From positions 4,112,174 through 4,176,173 of the forward strand of contig NW_022204507.1 of assembly GCF_008831285.2 (NCBI RefSeq): 64,000 bases of DNA, read 5' to 3'. Within the stretch, counting starts at the first letter, position 1. Each line of letters starts with the position of its first letter. Below, piece after piece: positions 22,028 to 33,940 of the stretch. Origin of the DNA: Nymphaea colorata (Eukaryota > Streptophyta > Magnoliopsida > Nymphaeales > Nymphaeaceae). The notes under the pieces were generated by a model that was given only the letters and a program-made list of their open reading frames with translations, did no database searches and was not told the origin of the DNA. Position numbers and translations under genes: made by a program.

Positions 22028-25000
22028 ACCATCAATTGTTCCTCTTGAGAGTGTGGTGCCACTTTTTCTTAGTAACTTGCTCCGGCGACACCCAACTAGA
22101 AGTTTCTCTTGTTCTCCTCCTTCTTCCTCTGCAATACAATATGCATGATGCCGGTAGGTATGTTCATGAAGGGTTTGCATGCAATTGATGTCTAGCAATG
22201 TTAAAATGACTTGAGATGACCTAAAAAATCCTTAGATGAACTATAATGGGTCCCACCAGCATGCCATCTATTTGCTCCCCTCCCGGAATGGGGAGTAGCG
22301 TGAAGCCGAAAATTTGAGATTTGGATATTAGAAAAATTGCAAGGGAAAGGGATCCGCCTACTGGTACGAGGTCTAACCATGTCTCCCCACCTTTAACATG
22401 GATAATTGGACCTAAGACTAAGCATTTCTCAAAAGTTGTACAAGTCATTTGATTGGTGCATTATATATGTTTGTGCATAAGGGTTTGAAATTTGATTTTG
22501 AAGTTCATTTGAACTTAATTTTGAACAACCAAAGTTTCGACCTTGTTTTAGATAAAATGAAATGCATTTTAAACAAGTTATTTGAAAATATAATTGGTTT
22601 TGACAAGTTATTTAGAAATTCAACTTGTTCAAGAAATTTGGGTAAATTCTTTTGAATTTTGGCAAAATTGAAAATTGTTCAAAATTGATTCTAGTTGGGA
22701 CCATTGATTTGATCAAAATTTTGAACTTAGTTTAAAGTAAATTCAAAAATGAACTTGACTTAAATAGTTGACTTAGATTGAAAAAATGGATCAATTGATC
22801 AAATTTGAAAATTGGTTGATCAAAAGAAATGAATTTTGAATTGAAATTGTACCAAGTTCTCTTTTAGAGAAGATTGTAAATTTTTCAAGTAAAGCTTGTT
22901 TTTGAAAAAATAGGGATTCCAATGTTTTATAGAAAAATTTTATGTTCCAAATATATTTGTTGGAAAGATTGGTAGGATTCTTGTATTTTCGTTTCAAAAC
23001 TAAGTGAGATTCCAAATTCTTTGTTGCAATATAGCTCGGTCATGTTTTATAACTTGAATTGGTTCACTTACTTCTAGAGATGGTGCATGTGTGTGTGAAT
23101 TAGATAAGTGAATGCATGCATGAATTAAGAAAATAAACTATATGTGTGCATACATTCTTTACTCTCACTAACTCTCCATGCATCTACACGTGTTAATTTT
23201 TCTTCCATCATACATGCATTCATGAAATAAAGAGCAAATTTATATTAAATTGGATATGTAGTACAATGTCTAGGATATACTTGGTATTGGATCAAGTATA
23301 ACTACTACAATGCAGTCCATAAGCTTGACATAGATAAAATTCTTAAACTTGAAAGTGAAATCTGAAAATTGAACGAAAAATCCTAGTTTTAGAATGGGAA
23401 AAACGTGGAAAACCTCCACTTTCTCATGTTAAAATGATTATAAAACAGACCATGTACTGATTTAATGGTTGCAATTAACAAATGTCTACTTTGGAGATCT
23501 TTGTTCAAAGTAAAATGTAATTTGATAGATTAAATCTTGAAATTGATGAAACATATATACATCTATTTTTCCATTAAAGTAAATGTTGGAATGCGGATCA
23601 GATCTTAGAAGCAATGTTTACTCCAAATTTGGTTTTAATTCTCAAGGCTATGCAAATTAGTACAGTATGTTGAGAGAATTTGACAAAATTTCTCTTGCCG
23701 GTTTTGTGAAGTTTAATTACAGCTTTTGGCTGAAATTTTGTGATGCATTAATTTGAATATCAGCCATATTAGGAGCTACTCTCTGCAGTGCTGATTAGGC
23801 AAGACTAGGCATTCGGTCTAATTTCATAGACATTGACAAATTAGTAGCTTCCTTTGAGCTGAAATAAGTATTTTAGGATCTCAAACATGATGTTCCAAGA
23901 TTCTTTGAAAAATAAAATTCTAGGTTTTAAAAATACATATATATACACTCAATCAGCCTGATTTCAAATTTTTAATTGGCTAAATCTTGTAGGTAGCCAT
24001 CAAGATTCAATGTTGGAAGCAATCTCCTTTAGATTAGCTTAAGGATGTGACCCTTAACCTAATCTTGAAAGAATAATAGCAATTTTCATATGAGATGATA
24101 TATATATATATATATACACACATTCGTATATATGCGTAAATGTTGCTTTTTGAATTAAAAAGATTGAGTAAAGGGCCACATAACACATGAACAGTGATAG
24201 TTTACGGCTGGGATTTTTACATCAAAGGGGTTGAAACTACAGAAAATTATGAGAAATATAGATTGAAATGGAAGAAAATCAGTGGATCATCTCAACCAAT
24301 TGTTCATTATGTAAGGGTGGATCTCATCTATAATAATGAATCTGTCCCTAATAAGCTTTTGGGAAGGGAAAATGCATGCATTGCAACATTTAAATAAAAA
24401 TTCTCTCTCATTTGGAGACTAACTCAACCAACCAGAAAAAGAGCAGTGGCAGTGGTGTTCTCGGAGTTGCGGCAGAGGTGGAGCCTGCTCAGGAAGAGCT
24501 TGCCGGTGGTGAGGTTTTTGTGGGCGGTGATGGGGTAGCTAGCATCCCACGATTCACCAGAAAGCTCATTGGAGTGATGTGTGGGCTGCTGGAAGAGTGC
24601 CTCCTTTCATTGGGAGAGCTCCACCTGTGGGTGGTAGAGATGCTACCATGGACTGATAGTTATGGTAGTGTTTGGATGGGCAGTGGAATTTAGGCAATGG
24701 TCACCAGTTCCAAGTGGGGTATTGCCCCTACACAAATAGTTCAGAACAAGAAACGAGACAACATTAATGCATGAATAAATGATCTTATTAAATAAGAGAG
24801 AGAAAGTAGAGGGTGCCATGGGACGATGTGATGCTGATGTGGTGCCAAGGTGGAAGGTGTGGGGGCTAACTGGGCGCTAGGCTAGAGCCTGCACAAAGAA
24901 AAGCCAGCTTAAGGAGCTAGCACCGCATGGACTGGCTGGAGCAAGTGACTGGGAGAGGAGCACGGCCCTTGGTTTGGTTGGGCCAATAATGGCAACGTAG

Positions 25001-26855
25001 GTAGTTGATGGCAGAGAGTGTGCGTGTCCTAAGAAGCTAGCAGTTTGGGTCAAACCTCTGGTGGCATGCTGCTATAGTGGCTAGTGCACGGTTGCCAGCT
25101 CAGTCTGAGTCATCCTAGAAGTTGGGTTGATTGCCCAGGGCAGCAGATCAGCCCTCTAAGTGATCAAATGTGGTAAAAAAAAAAGGATTAATTTGGATCA
25201 GCTGGCATACCCATGCCATGTGGCAATCTCTGGTGTCTGCTAGTGGCATCCTTGGGCACTGGCTGGTCGGGCTCTAGCTATTTATTGGGCAGGTCGGGCT
25301 CTAGCTATTTATTGGCCAGGTTGCCTTTATGCACCCCAACTTCCCTCCCTAGTTGGCAAAGGGCGCCAAGGTGGAGGGCACTAATAGTTCCACGCAGAAT
25401 TTGGGGGTGATGTCTAGTCCACTATGGAGGAGCCAGGAGGTGGACCTCTTGAGCGGCGCCATCTAGGCCAAGCGGCCATATAGGTGAAGGTAAATTTTGA
25501 AATTCATGAGCATGCACATGCACAATCATTGAACTCTAATACGATGTTGCCAAAGATGGAGAGTTAAAACCATGGGAGAAAAAAACCTTTGTTTTCGATC
25601 AATGCTTAAATTGAAAGGGTTTGTATGGGATTCTAAATGTAAGTGAACATGAAACTCTCAATTCTAAGTCCTAATTCACCTAACACTATTAAATGGTTCT
25701 GAACCAAAGTACTCTACTTAGAGGTTTGCATGAATCTATAGATACTATTTGGATTGACATCTTGCATAGTGTTCAAAATCAACTGTCATATTTTTTACAT
25801 ATATGTACATTTATGCATTTGGATCTTGGTTTCGGATATGGTTCTGAGATTCATATCATGATATCCATAGAAGCTTCTAGATGATAGGTATGGGCATGGA
25901 TCTAAGATTCAGATCAAGATCTAAATCCATAGAAAGTTTCTACAAAATGGATCTTAAGAGATTTGGATTAGAATTCTATGTAAAAGATCTGCTTGACAAT
26001 AGTTCGTAGATCTAAAAATATTGATGTAAACATTGTAATTGATGCTTCAAATACCCTAATGTCATGTATATCTAGCATATAGACTAATTGCAAAAAGACA
26101 TTATTGCAGATGAAATTGTTGTTTTACCCTTGGGCATGGTTAAGAGATTTAAAATGAAATGATTTTTTACCCATGGGAGAAGATTTGGACCATCTATTAT
26201 GTGTTTGAAATGATTTCAAGTTGGAGCTTTGATGATTTAATAATGACAAACTTGATGACATTAAGCGTATATGACATATAATCCTAGGTTCATGTAGAAA
26301 GATGGATTGGAAAAAAGTTGATTGGTTTACTCCTAGTGTAGATTTTGAACTCAAACAAGCATAAATCATGGATTTGACTATGCTTAAAGCTCTAGGAATC
26401 AAAGAAAGCCATAAACAAATGTATATGAGACATATGTCCTATGTTTGTGTAGAATAATATGGCTTAAAAGAAAATGACTGTTGTGCCCCTATGTGTAATC
26501 CTGATGCCTCCGGCTGAGTTTGGCAAATCTGATTAGACCAGCCTATATGCCTATTTCTAGATTGACTTTAGTTAAAATGTTACTAAAAAACCCTCCAACA
26601 TTCTTCTAAAAGTCAAATTTTCTAAAATTTACAAGCTGTGAATGTCATATATATAAGGAGAAAGATAGAAGGTTTTCAAAAATTAGGTTATGATCGTCAT
26701 CTTCACGAGTTGAGTTGCGGGCCTTAGATCAGCCATTTATGGGTAAGGATATGTTGAAAGATCAGAAAGTTTTGCTCTGAGTTAACTGAATTAAGCTTGA
26801 TAGATGTTTACAGAGTGTAGAAAGTATTATGAATGAGTTCCAGACCTTCAATACT
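22028..26855. other. AT-rich DNA with short GC-richer patch, nothing firmly recognised
   Basis: 22470-22830 is a low-complexity stretch of recurring TTTGAAAATTG and AAGTTATTT-like words. A (TA)n microsatellite lies at about 24099-24115. Open frames at 24194-24397 and 24412-24693 (+) are preserved in both copies of the duplication but have no recognised domain. 24800-25500 is richer in G and C and has a short tandem duplication around 25263-25320 (GGTCGGGCTCTAGCTATTTA twice), which is partly deleted in copy 2. The counterpart is about 44575-49365. Confidence 0.4.
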
Positions 26856-27345
26856 GAATTGAGCTCAAATTGGGTATGAATAAACTCAAACCCAAAAACT
26901 AAGAAAAGATAGATTCATACATGATAAATACGATTTTGGCTCAATTATAGCTCACTCTATTAGGTTGATGTCAAATTCAGCTTAAATCCAAAAAAAAAAC
27001 GTGGAGAGAGAGAGAGAGAAAGAAAATGAGCATTAGGACCTTCCAAACTAAAATGAACTCCGATGGCTTCATAAATGAACTCAAGCCAAACTAAAAGAAG
27101 ATAGATTTATACATGATACACATGATCCCAGCTCGGTTTCAGCTCACTCCACTAGGTTGAGCTCAAATGCCTTAAAAACAAAAAACAGAGTGAAGTTCGG
27201 ACTTTGGAACAAAATTGAACTCAAACCAAGATGAATAAACTCAAACCAAACTAAGGGATGTTAGATTTATAAATGATAAATATAATTCTAGTTTGGTTTG
27301 AGCTAACTCAACTCGGTTGCACTATAATTGATTCGAACAATGCTA
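26856..27345 (+). repeat. Three degenerate tandem units, about 160-190 bp (copy 1)
   Basis: Units share GATAGATTTATACATGATA, GCTCACTCCACTAGGTTGAG-like and AACTCAAACCAAACTAA words in the same order. They start near 26858, 27046 and 27209. A (GA)n run lies in the first unit at about 27003-27020. No coding potential is seen. Confidence 0.65.
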
Positions 27346-28859
27346 AATAGGGGAGAGAGTGGCCTAGTGGAAATCTGTGAATAACTTTGAAACTAAAATG
27401 TGAGCTTGTAACTCAAAGTAGGTAAAATAATAATGTTTTTCCACTAAAGCAAACCTATCCTGAATTTGGTTAGACTTAATGATATATAGTCGAGCTAAAA
27501 ATTGAAGTTCTCGGTTCTGGTGAGCTGACTTATAGGGAAAGCTGACTTAAACTGGTAAAAATGGTTGGTGAGATGACTTTAACTACTCTTAGAGACTTGT
27601 AGAGCTAAGAATTACCTGATTTATGTTTGTTTTAGATCATTACTAAAATTTCTAAGATTTTCTTACATTAGGGACAAAATGGTCATTTGACATGGTTGCG
27701 ACAACTTAGGTGATCCTAGTCTAGGTATTAGATGTCTAAATAGGGTAAGTTTGACCCTGGTTTTCTATGGTTGGCTCATACATTTGAAATCATTTTTTAA
27801 AAGCTCAGTTCAAAACCTCCATGTATGAGGTAAAATGGTCATTTGGTCATGGTGAAAATTTTTGAGAGTTAAAAGACATCCTGAGGTGCTTTTGAGGTTC
27901 AATTTGTGGGCGTGCCAAATTTCACTAAAAGGTTACTCAATTTGCCTTTGGAAAATCACATTTTCTAAATTGACTAAATTGTATTTGAAAATGTAAATGG
28001 AAATGGTAGGGTATAATGGGAAACGGAGATTTGGAGCTTGTGTAAGAGCACTAAGCACACTGGTACTCTCATTAGGTGACATTTTAATCAATCTATGCGC
28101 TCAAATTGAAAATTGGTATTCCATATCTCTCAAAATCAGTTCAAAAGTTACTATGACAATGTCTAGAAATGAACACTCCGTGAGCGATTGAAAATCTACA
28201 ATGTGTGCTCAATCTGAAACAGAATTACTGAATTGAAAGCAAGAATAGTCAGTTCATGCACTTAAGAATCTGATCGTAACTCAATTTGCTCTAAGTCACT
28301 CGAATCAGTGGAAAATGATGATCATACATGAGGAAATGGGAAAAACAAGGTGTCATTTCTTAAAATGATTGTCCTAACACTAGAATTGAGACTTCAAAAT
28401 GGAAATGGAGCTGGAGATAATATGCTTATGCTGAGGAGATATTATCGTGGGCCTAGTCAAGTCTGCATGTGTTTTGATGACAAGAAATGATTGAAAATGA
28501 GGGAATTACCTATTTCTAGATCATTTCTGACCAAATGTAAGCCAATTGCTTAGTAATACAATTCTCAGGACTTCCATAGTTATTTGCAAAGCCAGAGAAA
28601 ATGGATAAAATGAGTTGATTGGGAGCAAAATGTTCGTTTTCTATGTGATGATGACTTGAGTGATATGGATACTGGAGTTAGATACCTATGATGTTTGATT
28701 TGCTTTGGTGTAGTTCATGGCCCTTATATTTGAAATTATTTTGGAAGAATCAGTCAATAGTCATTTTTAACCAACTCTTAGCACAGTTTGTTTCATGCTA
28801 TAGAAAGGCTATAAACTAGGACAATTGGTATAACTAAAGGCCTAATTACACAACATCCA
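27346..28859. other. AT-rich DNA, nothing recognised
   Basis: There is no protein, RNA or transposon signature. The phrases AAAATGGTCATTTG and GTTGCGACAACTTAGGTGAT recur loosely, suggesting old repeat DNA. The counterpart is about 49863-51394. Confidence 0.4.
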
Positions 28860-29960
28860 GAAACCTGTAGTAGGTTCATTTGGGGTGATTCAACAGATGG
28901 GAGGCATGATCATGCAGTGAGGTGGTTCTCCCTGTGCTTACCTTTAGAGGAGTATGGGGCTGGTTTGAAAGATTTGAGTAGACTTAATAATGCTTGGATG
29001 ATCTAGTTGACACTCAAGGCCAAGTTAATGGACTCCTTATGGTGCTACTTGTGTGACAGAAGTATTTGGGCAACCATAGCCTTTGGTTAAAGACTCGTAG
29101 AACTTATTCCACCTGAGCTGGAAGGGTCTCATGTGGGGATGGAGGAAATTTCTCATCTTGTCTCTTAGAAAATGATTAACGTCTGATCAGAACAGTGCGG
29201 TTGGGGTCTGCTGTGCTACTTTTTTCAATGTTTGGAACCTCCAACATCTGTGAACTATAACCAGAAGCTGGTGGGGTGATTCACTCATAGAATTCTTGGG
29301 ATGTGGAAGGTTTTTGGGTCTTTGGATTCTTTATCTATGAGGAGTGTTGGTTTGGTAACAAATAGAGACACTTTGTTATGGTCTGATTTGTTGTGAGTAG
29401 TCTGAAACTCTGAATTGAGTGTATATATTTGAGCACATTAAAGTGAAGATTGTGAGGCATATGAAGGGAGCCATAGTATATAGAAACGACTCAATGGAGT
29501 GCACAAAGTGGACATTGTATATTGCTCTGAAAGGCAGGACTCTCACCAAGATCACATAGAAAATTTTAGAGTCCCCTTGCCAATCGGTGTCCTCTTTGTG
29601 AGAAGGAAGAGGAATTGATAGGCCCATGTGTTCATTCATTGGTCTTTGGCGAGATCCATCAGGAAAGCCATCGGTTGCAAGTTTAATGTATGGTGAAATT
29701 CAAACAGTCTACGATAGTCCTTATGAGTCCTGGTGCTGGGGATTAAATTTAGCTAGAACGGGATGGTGTTTATGCTTTCCAAAGGTTATCTGGAAGCTCT
29801 GGCTATGAAGGAATAAAAGAGTCCATGATGGGGATGTAGTGCAGAAATTCAATGCAAACCTTTGTGGGAAGATTGTTAAACAATTGATGATAAATGCGTG
29901 TTGGGGTTGGCGAGTAGTAGGAGATTTTGGCTTTGTTGGATTCTGGCATTCATCATGATC
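28860..29960 (+). pseudogene. LINE non-LTR retrotransposon fragment, reverse transcriptase 3' part (copy 1)
   Basis: The plus strand, read through several stops and frameshifts, shows CLPLEEYGAGLKDLSRLNNA at about 28937-29000, a pattern found after the reverse transcriptase core of plant L1-type LINEs. Further on are RCPLCEKEEE, the start of the zf-RVT zinc-binding domain (about 29585-29615), and VIWKLWL followed by RNKRVHDGD (about 29785-29840), the usual W..W..RN motif at the end of such proteins. The remainder of the element is not visible. It is a dead 5'-truncated fragment. Confidence 0.6.
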
Positions 29961-30548
29961 CTTAGCCATCATTTGATGGTTTCAGTCTGATCATACGCTC
30001 TGCCTGCAGATGGATTGGAGACTCTCATAAGGTAGGGTACTGGGTGAAAAAGAGTGGATGCGGGGTTTCTGATTCTGGAGTTTGTTATGTCCCAGTCAGA
30101 CTATGTTAGGGTGCCAAGGAGATCTTACTTGGAATTCTTTGTAGCCTACCATGATTTAATGGGGTGGTTGGCATTTCAGCGCCTTCCATAGCTGGAGGAA
30201 CGCATTGTTTCACTGCATGAAAGAGGTTGATTAAGTGCCTCACGGATCTGGGGATCATGTTCTTTCAAGGAAGATTTTTGTTCTGGTGCATTGCAATCCA
30301 GCGTTTGAGGTAGTGAAAGTCTCACATTCCTTAAAGGTGTCCGTGTTGGTTATTTTTTCTGTACATTCTTTTAATTTTGTTGAACAAATTGAGAGACTGC
30401 TCCTCCCAGCCGTTTATTAAGCAAAGCAATTTTGAGCTCATATTTGAATCTAGGTTCCATTTTATAGCTTCAGATCTAAGGATCCGGAGTTGATTTTTAA
30501 TACTTGGATCTTAGATCCAAGGATTTTTAAAAATGCGGTTTCTAGTAT
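29961..30548. other. Non-coding DNA with a GGATCTTAGATCC palindrome
   Basis: The palindrome TTGGATCTTAGATCCAA lies near 30511-30528. Nothing else was recognised before the inverted-repeat element that begins at 30549. Confidence 0.4.
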
Positions 30549-31604
30549 GGGTGAACATGAGCTGAGTCGAGCCCAAGCTTGGTCAGCTGAACTCCGCTTG
30601 CCTTCTATATTGCACAACTCGAGCTCGAATCAAGTTATATATGTCAACTCGAGCTAGGCTCACTCAAGCGTGTCAGAACTCAAGCTCATTTAACTAGTAT
30701 ATAGGGTGCCCTTTATATGCTATGGCAAATATGGCAGCGATCATGCTGCTGCTATGGAAGAGATGAAGCAGAGTATATGCAGAAAAAGAGAAATCATATG
30801 AGATATTTGGATTTTAAGTTTTGGGTCTTCAAGGAACTCTCGCTCATGCTCAGCGCTGAATGAAGGTTTCAGATCGCTTGCTGGAATGAGGGTTTCATGA
30901 GCCTGAAAGCCCTTGCTCCAGTGCCACCCTTTGGTGAGCGAGGGTTTCTGATTAATCTGAAACCCCCAGCTGTGTGAGGTTTTCAGATTGATTTGAAGCC
31001 CTTTGCTTTGCTGAGCGAGGGTTTCATCCCTCACTCGCTGCGAATGAGGGTTTTTGAAGCCCTCGGTTGTTGGAGCAAGGTTTTGTAGAAAGAAACCCTT
31101 GCTCCAGCGAATGAGAGTTTTAGATTCCACAGTGAATGAGGGTTTCATCCCTCACTCGCTGTGAGCGAAGGTGTTCTGATACCACGTTTGTTGGAGCAAG
31201 GGTTTGAAGAAACCCTCACTCCAATGAGCACCCTCGACTTAGAGTTGGAGAGAGAGAGAGAGAGAGAGGTGTACCTTGACAGGCTTTGCAGCAGCAAATG
31301 AGAAGGGCAACGGTGGTATTGGGCATTTGGATGAGATGTTTTCATTTGGATGAGCATTGAAGAAGAAAGAAAGAGACAGAATCACGGGATGGCATGAAAC
31401 GTGAAATGGAAAAAAACAAATAACTACTACTTTTGCTCAAGGCGAGTCGAGCTTAAAACATTCGAGTTCAATGAATTCAAACTCGGCTCGACTAAAAAAA
31501 TAGTTGAAAAATGAGCTCGAGTTTCGCTCGTTTATTAAAATAGTTGGCTCGAACTCGATTTTGAGTCGAGGTTTAACGAGCCGTGCTCAGCTCGTTGTTC
31601 ACCC
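30549..31604. mobile_element. Inverted-repeat element with CTCGAG-rich arms and GAGGGTTT hairpin core (copy 1)
   Basis: The left end GGGTGAACATGAGCTGAG and the right end, complementary to GGGTGAACAACGAGCTGAG, face each other. Both arms (about 30550-30690 and 31435-31604) are rich in CTCGAG/GAGTCGAG words in both orientations. The core at 30840-31230 repeats GAGGGTTTCAT, CCCTCACTCGCTG and TTGGAGCAAGGGTTT and their complements, so it can fold on itself in many ways. No convincing target-site duplication was found. A long minus-strand frame across the core (30741-31148) is a by-product of these repeats. It is probably a non-autonomous DNA element. Confidence 0.6.
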
Positions 31605-31639
31605 TCTATAAACCGTGTATGGTAATGCAAAGCTTGCAT

Positions 31640-32000
31640 CCTCGCTCTCTCTCTCTCTCTCTCGGCCCTGACCATGGCAGTGACCTTTTTTTTTTGCCCA
31701 ATCTCCTCGTCATCACAAGCAAAGGGCATCTTATATGGCTGAGCTCTCTCTTTTCAGTGGTGGTGTCCGTTTTTTTTTTTTTTTTTACTGATCTCCTCTT
31801 CATCATCACTGACGAAGGGCATCTTTTGTGGGTGAGTTCTCTCTTTTCAAGTGTCTGCAGATATACTCGGAGATGGTCAGGCAAGTCATCTCCCTCCCTC
31901 TCCCCCTCTCCCTCCCTCCCTCTATCCCACTCCCTCTCCCTCCCTCTATCCCTCTCCCTCCCTCCCTCTCCTTCTCTCTCTCTCTCTGTCTGAAATCATC
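31640..32000. repeat. CT-rich low-complexity block (copy 1)
   Basis: It contains a (CT)n run near 31645-31663, T-runs at 31687-31697 and 31770-31786, and an array of CCCTCT/CCCTCC units at about 31889-31990. The open frames through it are low-complexity and not credible genes. Confidence 0.85.
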
Positions 32001-33940
32001 AACAGTGCCGATGGTTTTTATTTCTCTTTCTTGAAATCCTCAGGCTCATCAAAAGTGTTGAAATTCCCTGCACTTAGGAGTGTTAAAAGTAGTGTCTAAA
32101 GAGGGCTTGGAGCTCTCATCTCCATCGACTGAGCTTCAACATCTCTCTCTTTCTCTCTCTCAAAAAGCTATTTCTGAAACCATTGCATTGCCAAAAGTTT
32201 ATTTTCGTAGTGTTCTTTGGTGGAGTAAAAGGGCCATGGTCAGCCGATAGTTTCAATTGCTTTTTAAAAGATTTTGAGAATCATATCTTCTAGTTGGTTT
32301 TAGGTGGGGAGAAAGGGCCATGGCAGGAGATAGGTCGATAATGTGAGATCCGCGCAAGTGATCAGATGGGGGTGGCTCGATTTCTAATCCATGTTAAAAT
32401 TTGTGGATTAGAGATCCACGGTTTGTTTTGTCGTGGATCTTCTGAGTAGATCCAACCTTGTCTCCGAGATCCAAAGTAATCAAACACGGCCTAATGTTTC
32501 TCTTGTGGATCTAATTTGAACTAAATTCCTTCTATTTTGAACAAAGTTTTGACTATGAAAATGTGATGCAGTTCATGATTCACAGTAATTCGCTTCCGCA
32601 CCTTTTTATCGTAATAACACAAACTTATTTGTGGATGCTTTGTTGGGGTCTTCCTTTTGCTTACGATTTCAAACTAATACAATCTTATTGCAATTTATCT
32701 AAGGACTGTGCTTTTTAATTTAAACGGCAAAATGAAGGCATGAAGTAAAATTCCTATTTTAAAAAGTGAAATGTTAGCTGAAGTCATAAAAAGAATTTTT
32801 GTGATAAGAGGATCGTATTAAAACAAAGAAATCAGCTTGGCTCCCCATATTAGTGGATGTTGGATGAAATCCGTATTTGATAGTTTTTACGAAAAGCATG
32901 TTATTTAAAAAAATATGATGTGGTCCACTTTTAAATTACAGAAAAGTAGGCTTGGAAATGAATTTTTTTTGGAATTTATTTAAAGCACCAAAAACGTTTT
33001 TTCTTTGAAAATGCTTTGCTTTAGTTTTTTGTCAAATGCAATAAATGAACGTGTTTGACACATAATTACCGACAAACATTTGATCCAGAGAATATCTTTT
33101 AATAAATAGGCAACGGCAAAATTATTTAGGAGAAATTAAATGGTGTTTTCCAAATTCTCATGTCTTTTATAGAATGTGATGGTGTTGGCATACTTAACAC
33201 ATTTTTTTTACTTTGAATCAATTCATTTTTATAAATAAAATGAATCATTTTAATTCCATATTTTTAATTTTCCTTTTTTTGATGATCCGCTAAGTTATTA
33301 TATCATTGATTTTCTTTGTTCTACATTGAAACAGTTAAAATTTAAAAGTATGTAAAATACATTTTGTAAATTGTATATTTCTATCACTTGACATGATAAA
33401 TTTAGGTCGAGGAACATGGGTCAGTGTTATTAATTATTAATATCGTTCCGCATCAGCGGATGTGGGTTGAATCGGCCATCTTGCCAATACAATGCAGGCT
33501 AATAATTGTCATGTTTCTTCTTTTTGTCATATTTAAAATCAGTGAAATTAGTTTGAATTATTCTTTAATTCAACAATTTTAAAAATAAGGTGACAGACTG
33601 ATATGTCCCATGTATTCAAAGGAACACCATCCATGAAAACAATTGGATATTTCAACACATGGAGCATAGGTATGGTTATCTGTATCTACCTCAAGCTACC
33701 CATTTTATATGGATTTGGTATTTACTTATGAAGTCAAAGAACAATGAACCCAATAAATTGTGAGCATTATATTTGGCCTAGGGGGAGAATAACAGTTATA
33801 AAAATCCTGCTCTGGCCAATACTGACAAAAGCACTAAGCTAAACTTTACCCAATGGCCTATACAGATGTCATTGATAATTTCCATATTGCACTTTCCATC
33901 CTTCAAGGCTACTTCAAAAGAAGAATGAAGACATTCTTAC
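32001..33940. other. AT-rich DNA, nothing firmly recognised
   Basis: 32380-32490 repeats GTGGAT and GATCCA words in both orientations. The rest is AT-rich. A plus-strand frame corresponding to 56141-56470 in copy 2 is broken here by single-base deletions; it has no recognised domain. Confidence 0.4.

Noticed and set aside
30741-31148. 135-codon minus-strand frame as a gene with repeated KPS and SKGF motifs
   Set aside because: It is produced by the GAGGGTTT-type repeats of the inverted-repeat element, has no domain, and is interrupted or altered in the other copy.
31583-32099. Serine, leucine and proline-rich frames in the CT-rich block
   Set aside because: They are translations of simple repeats in three frames at once.
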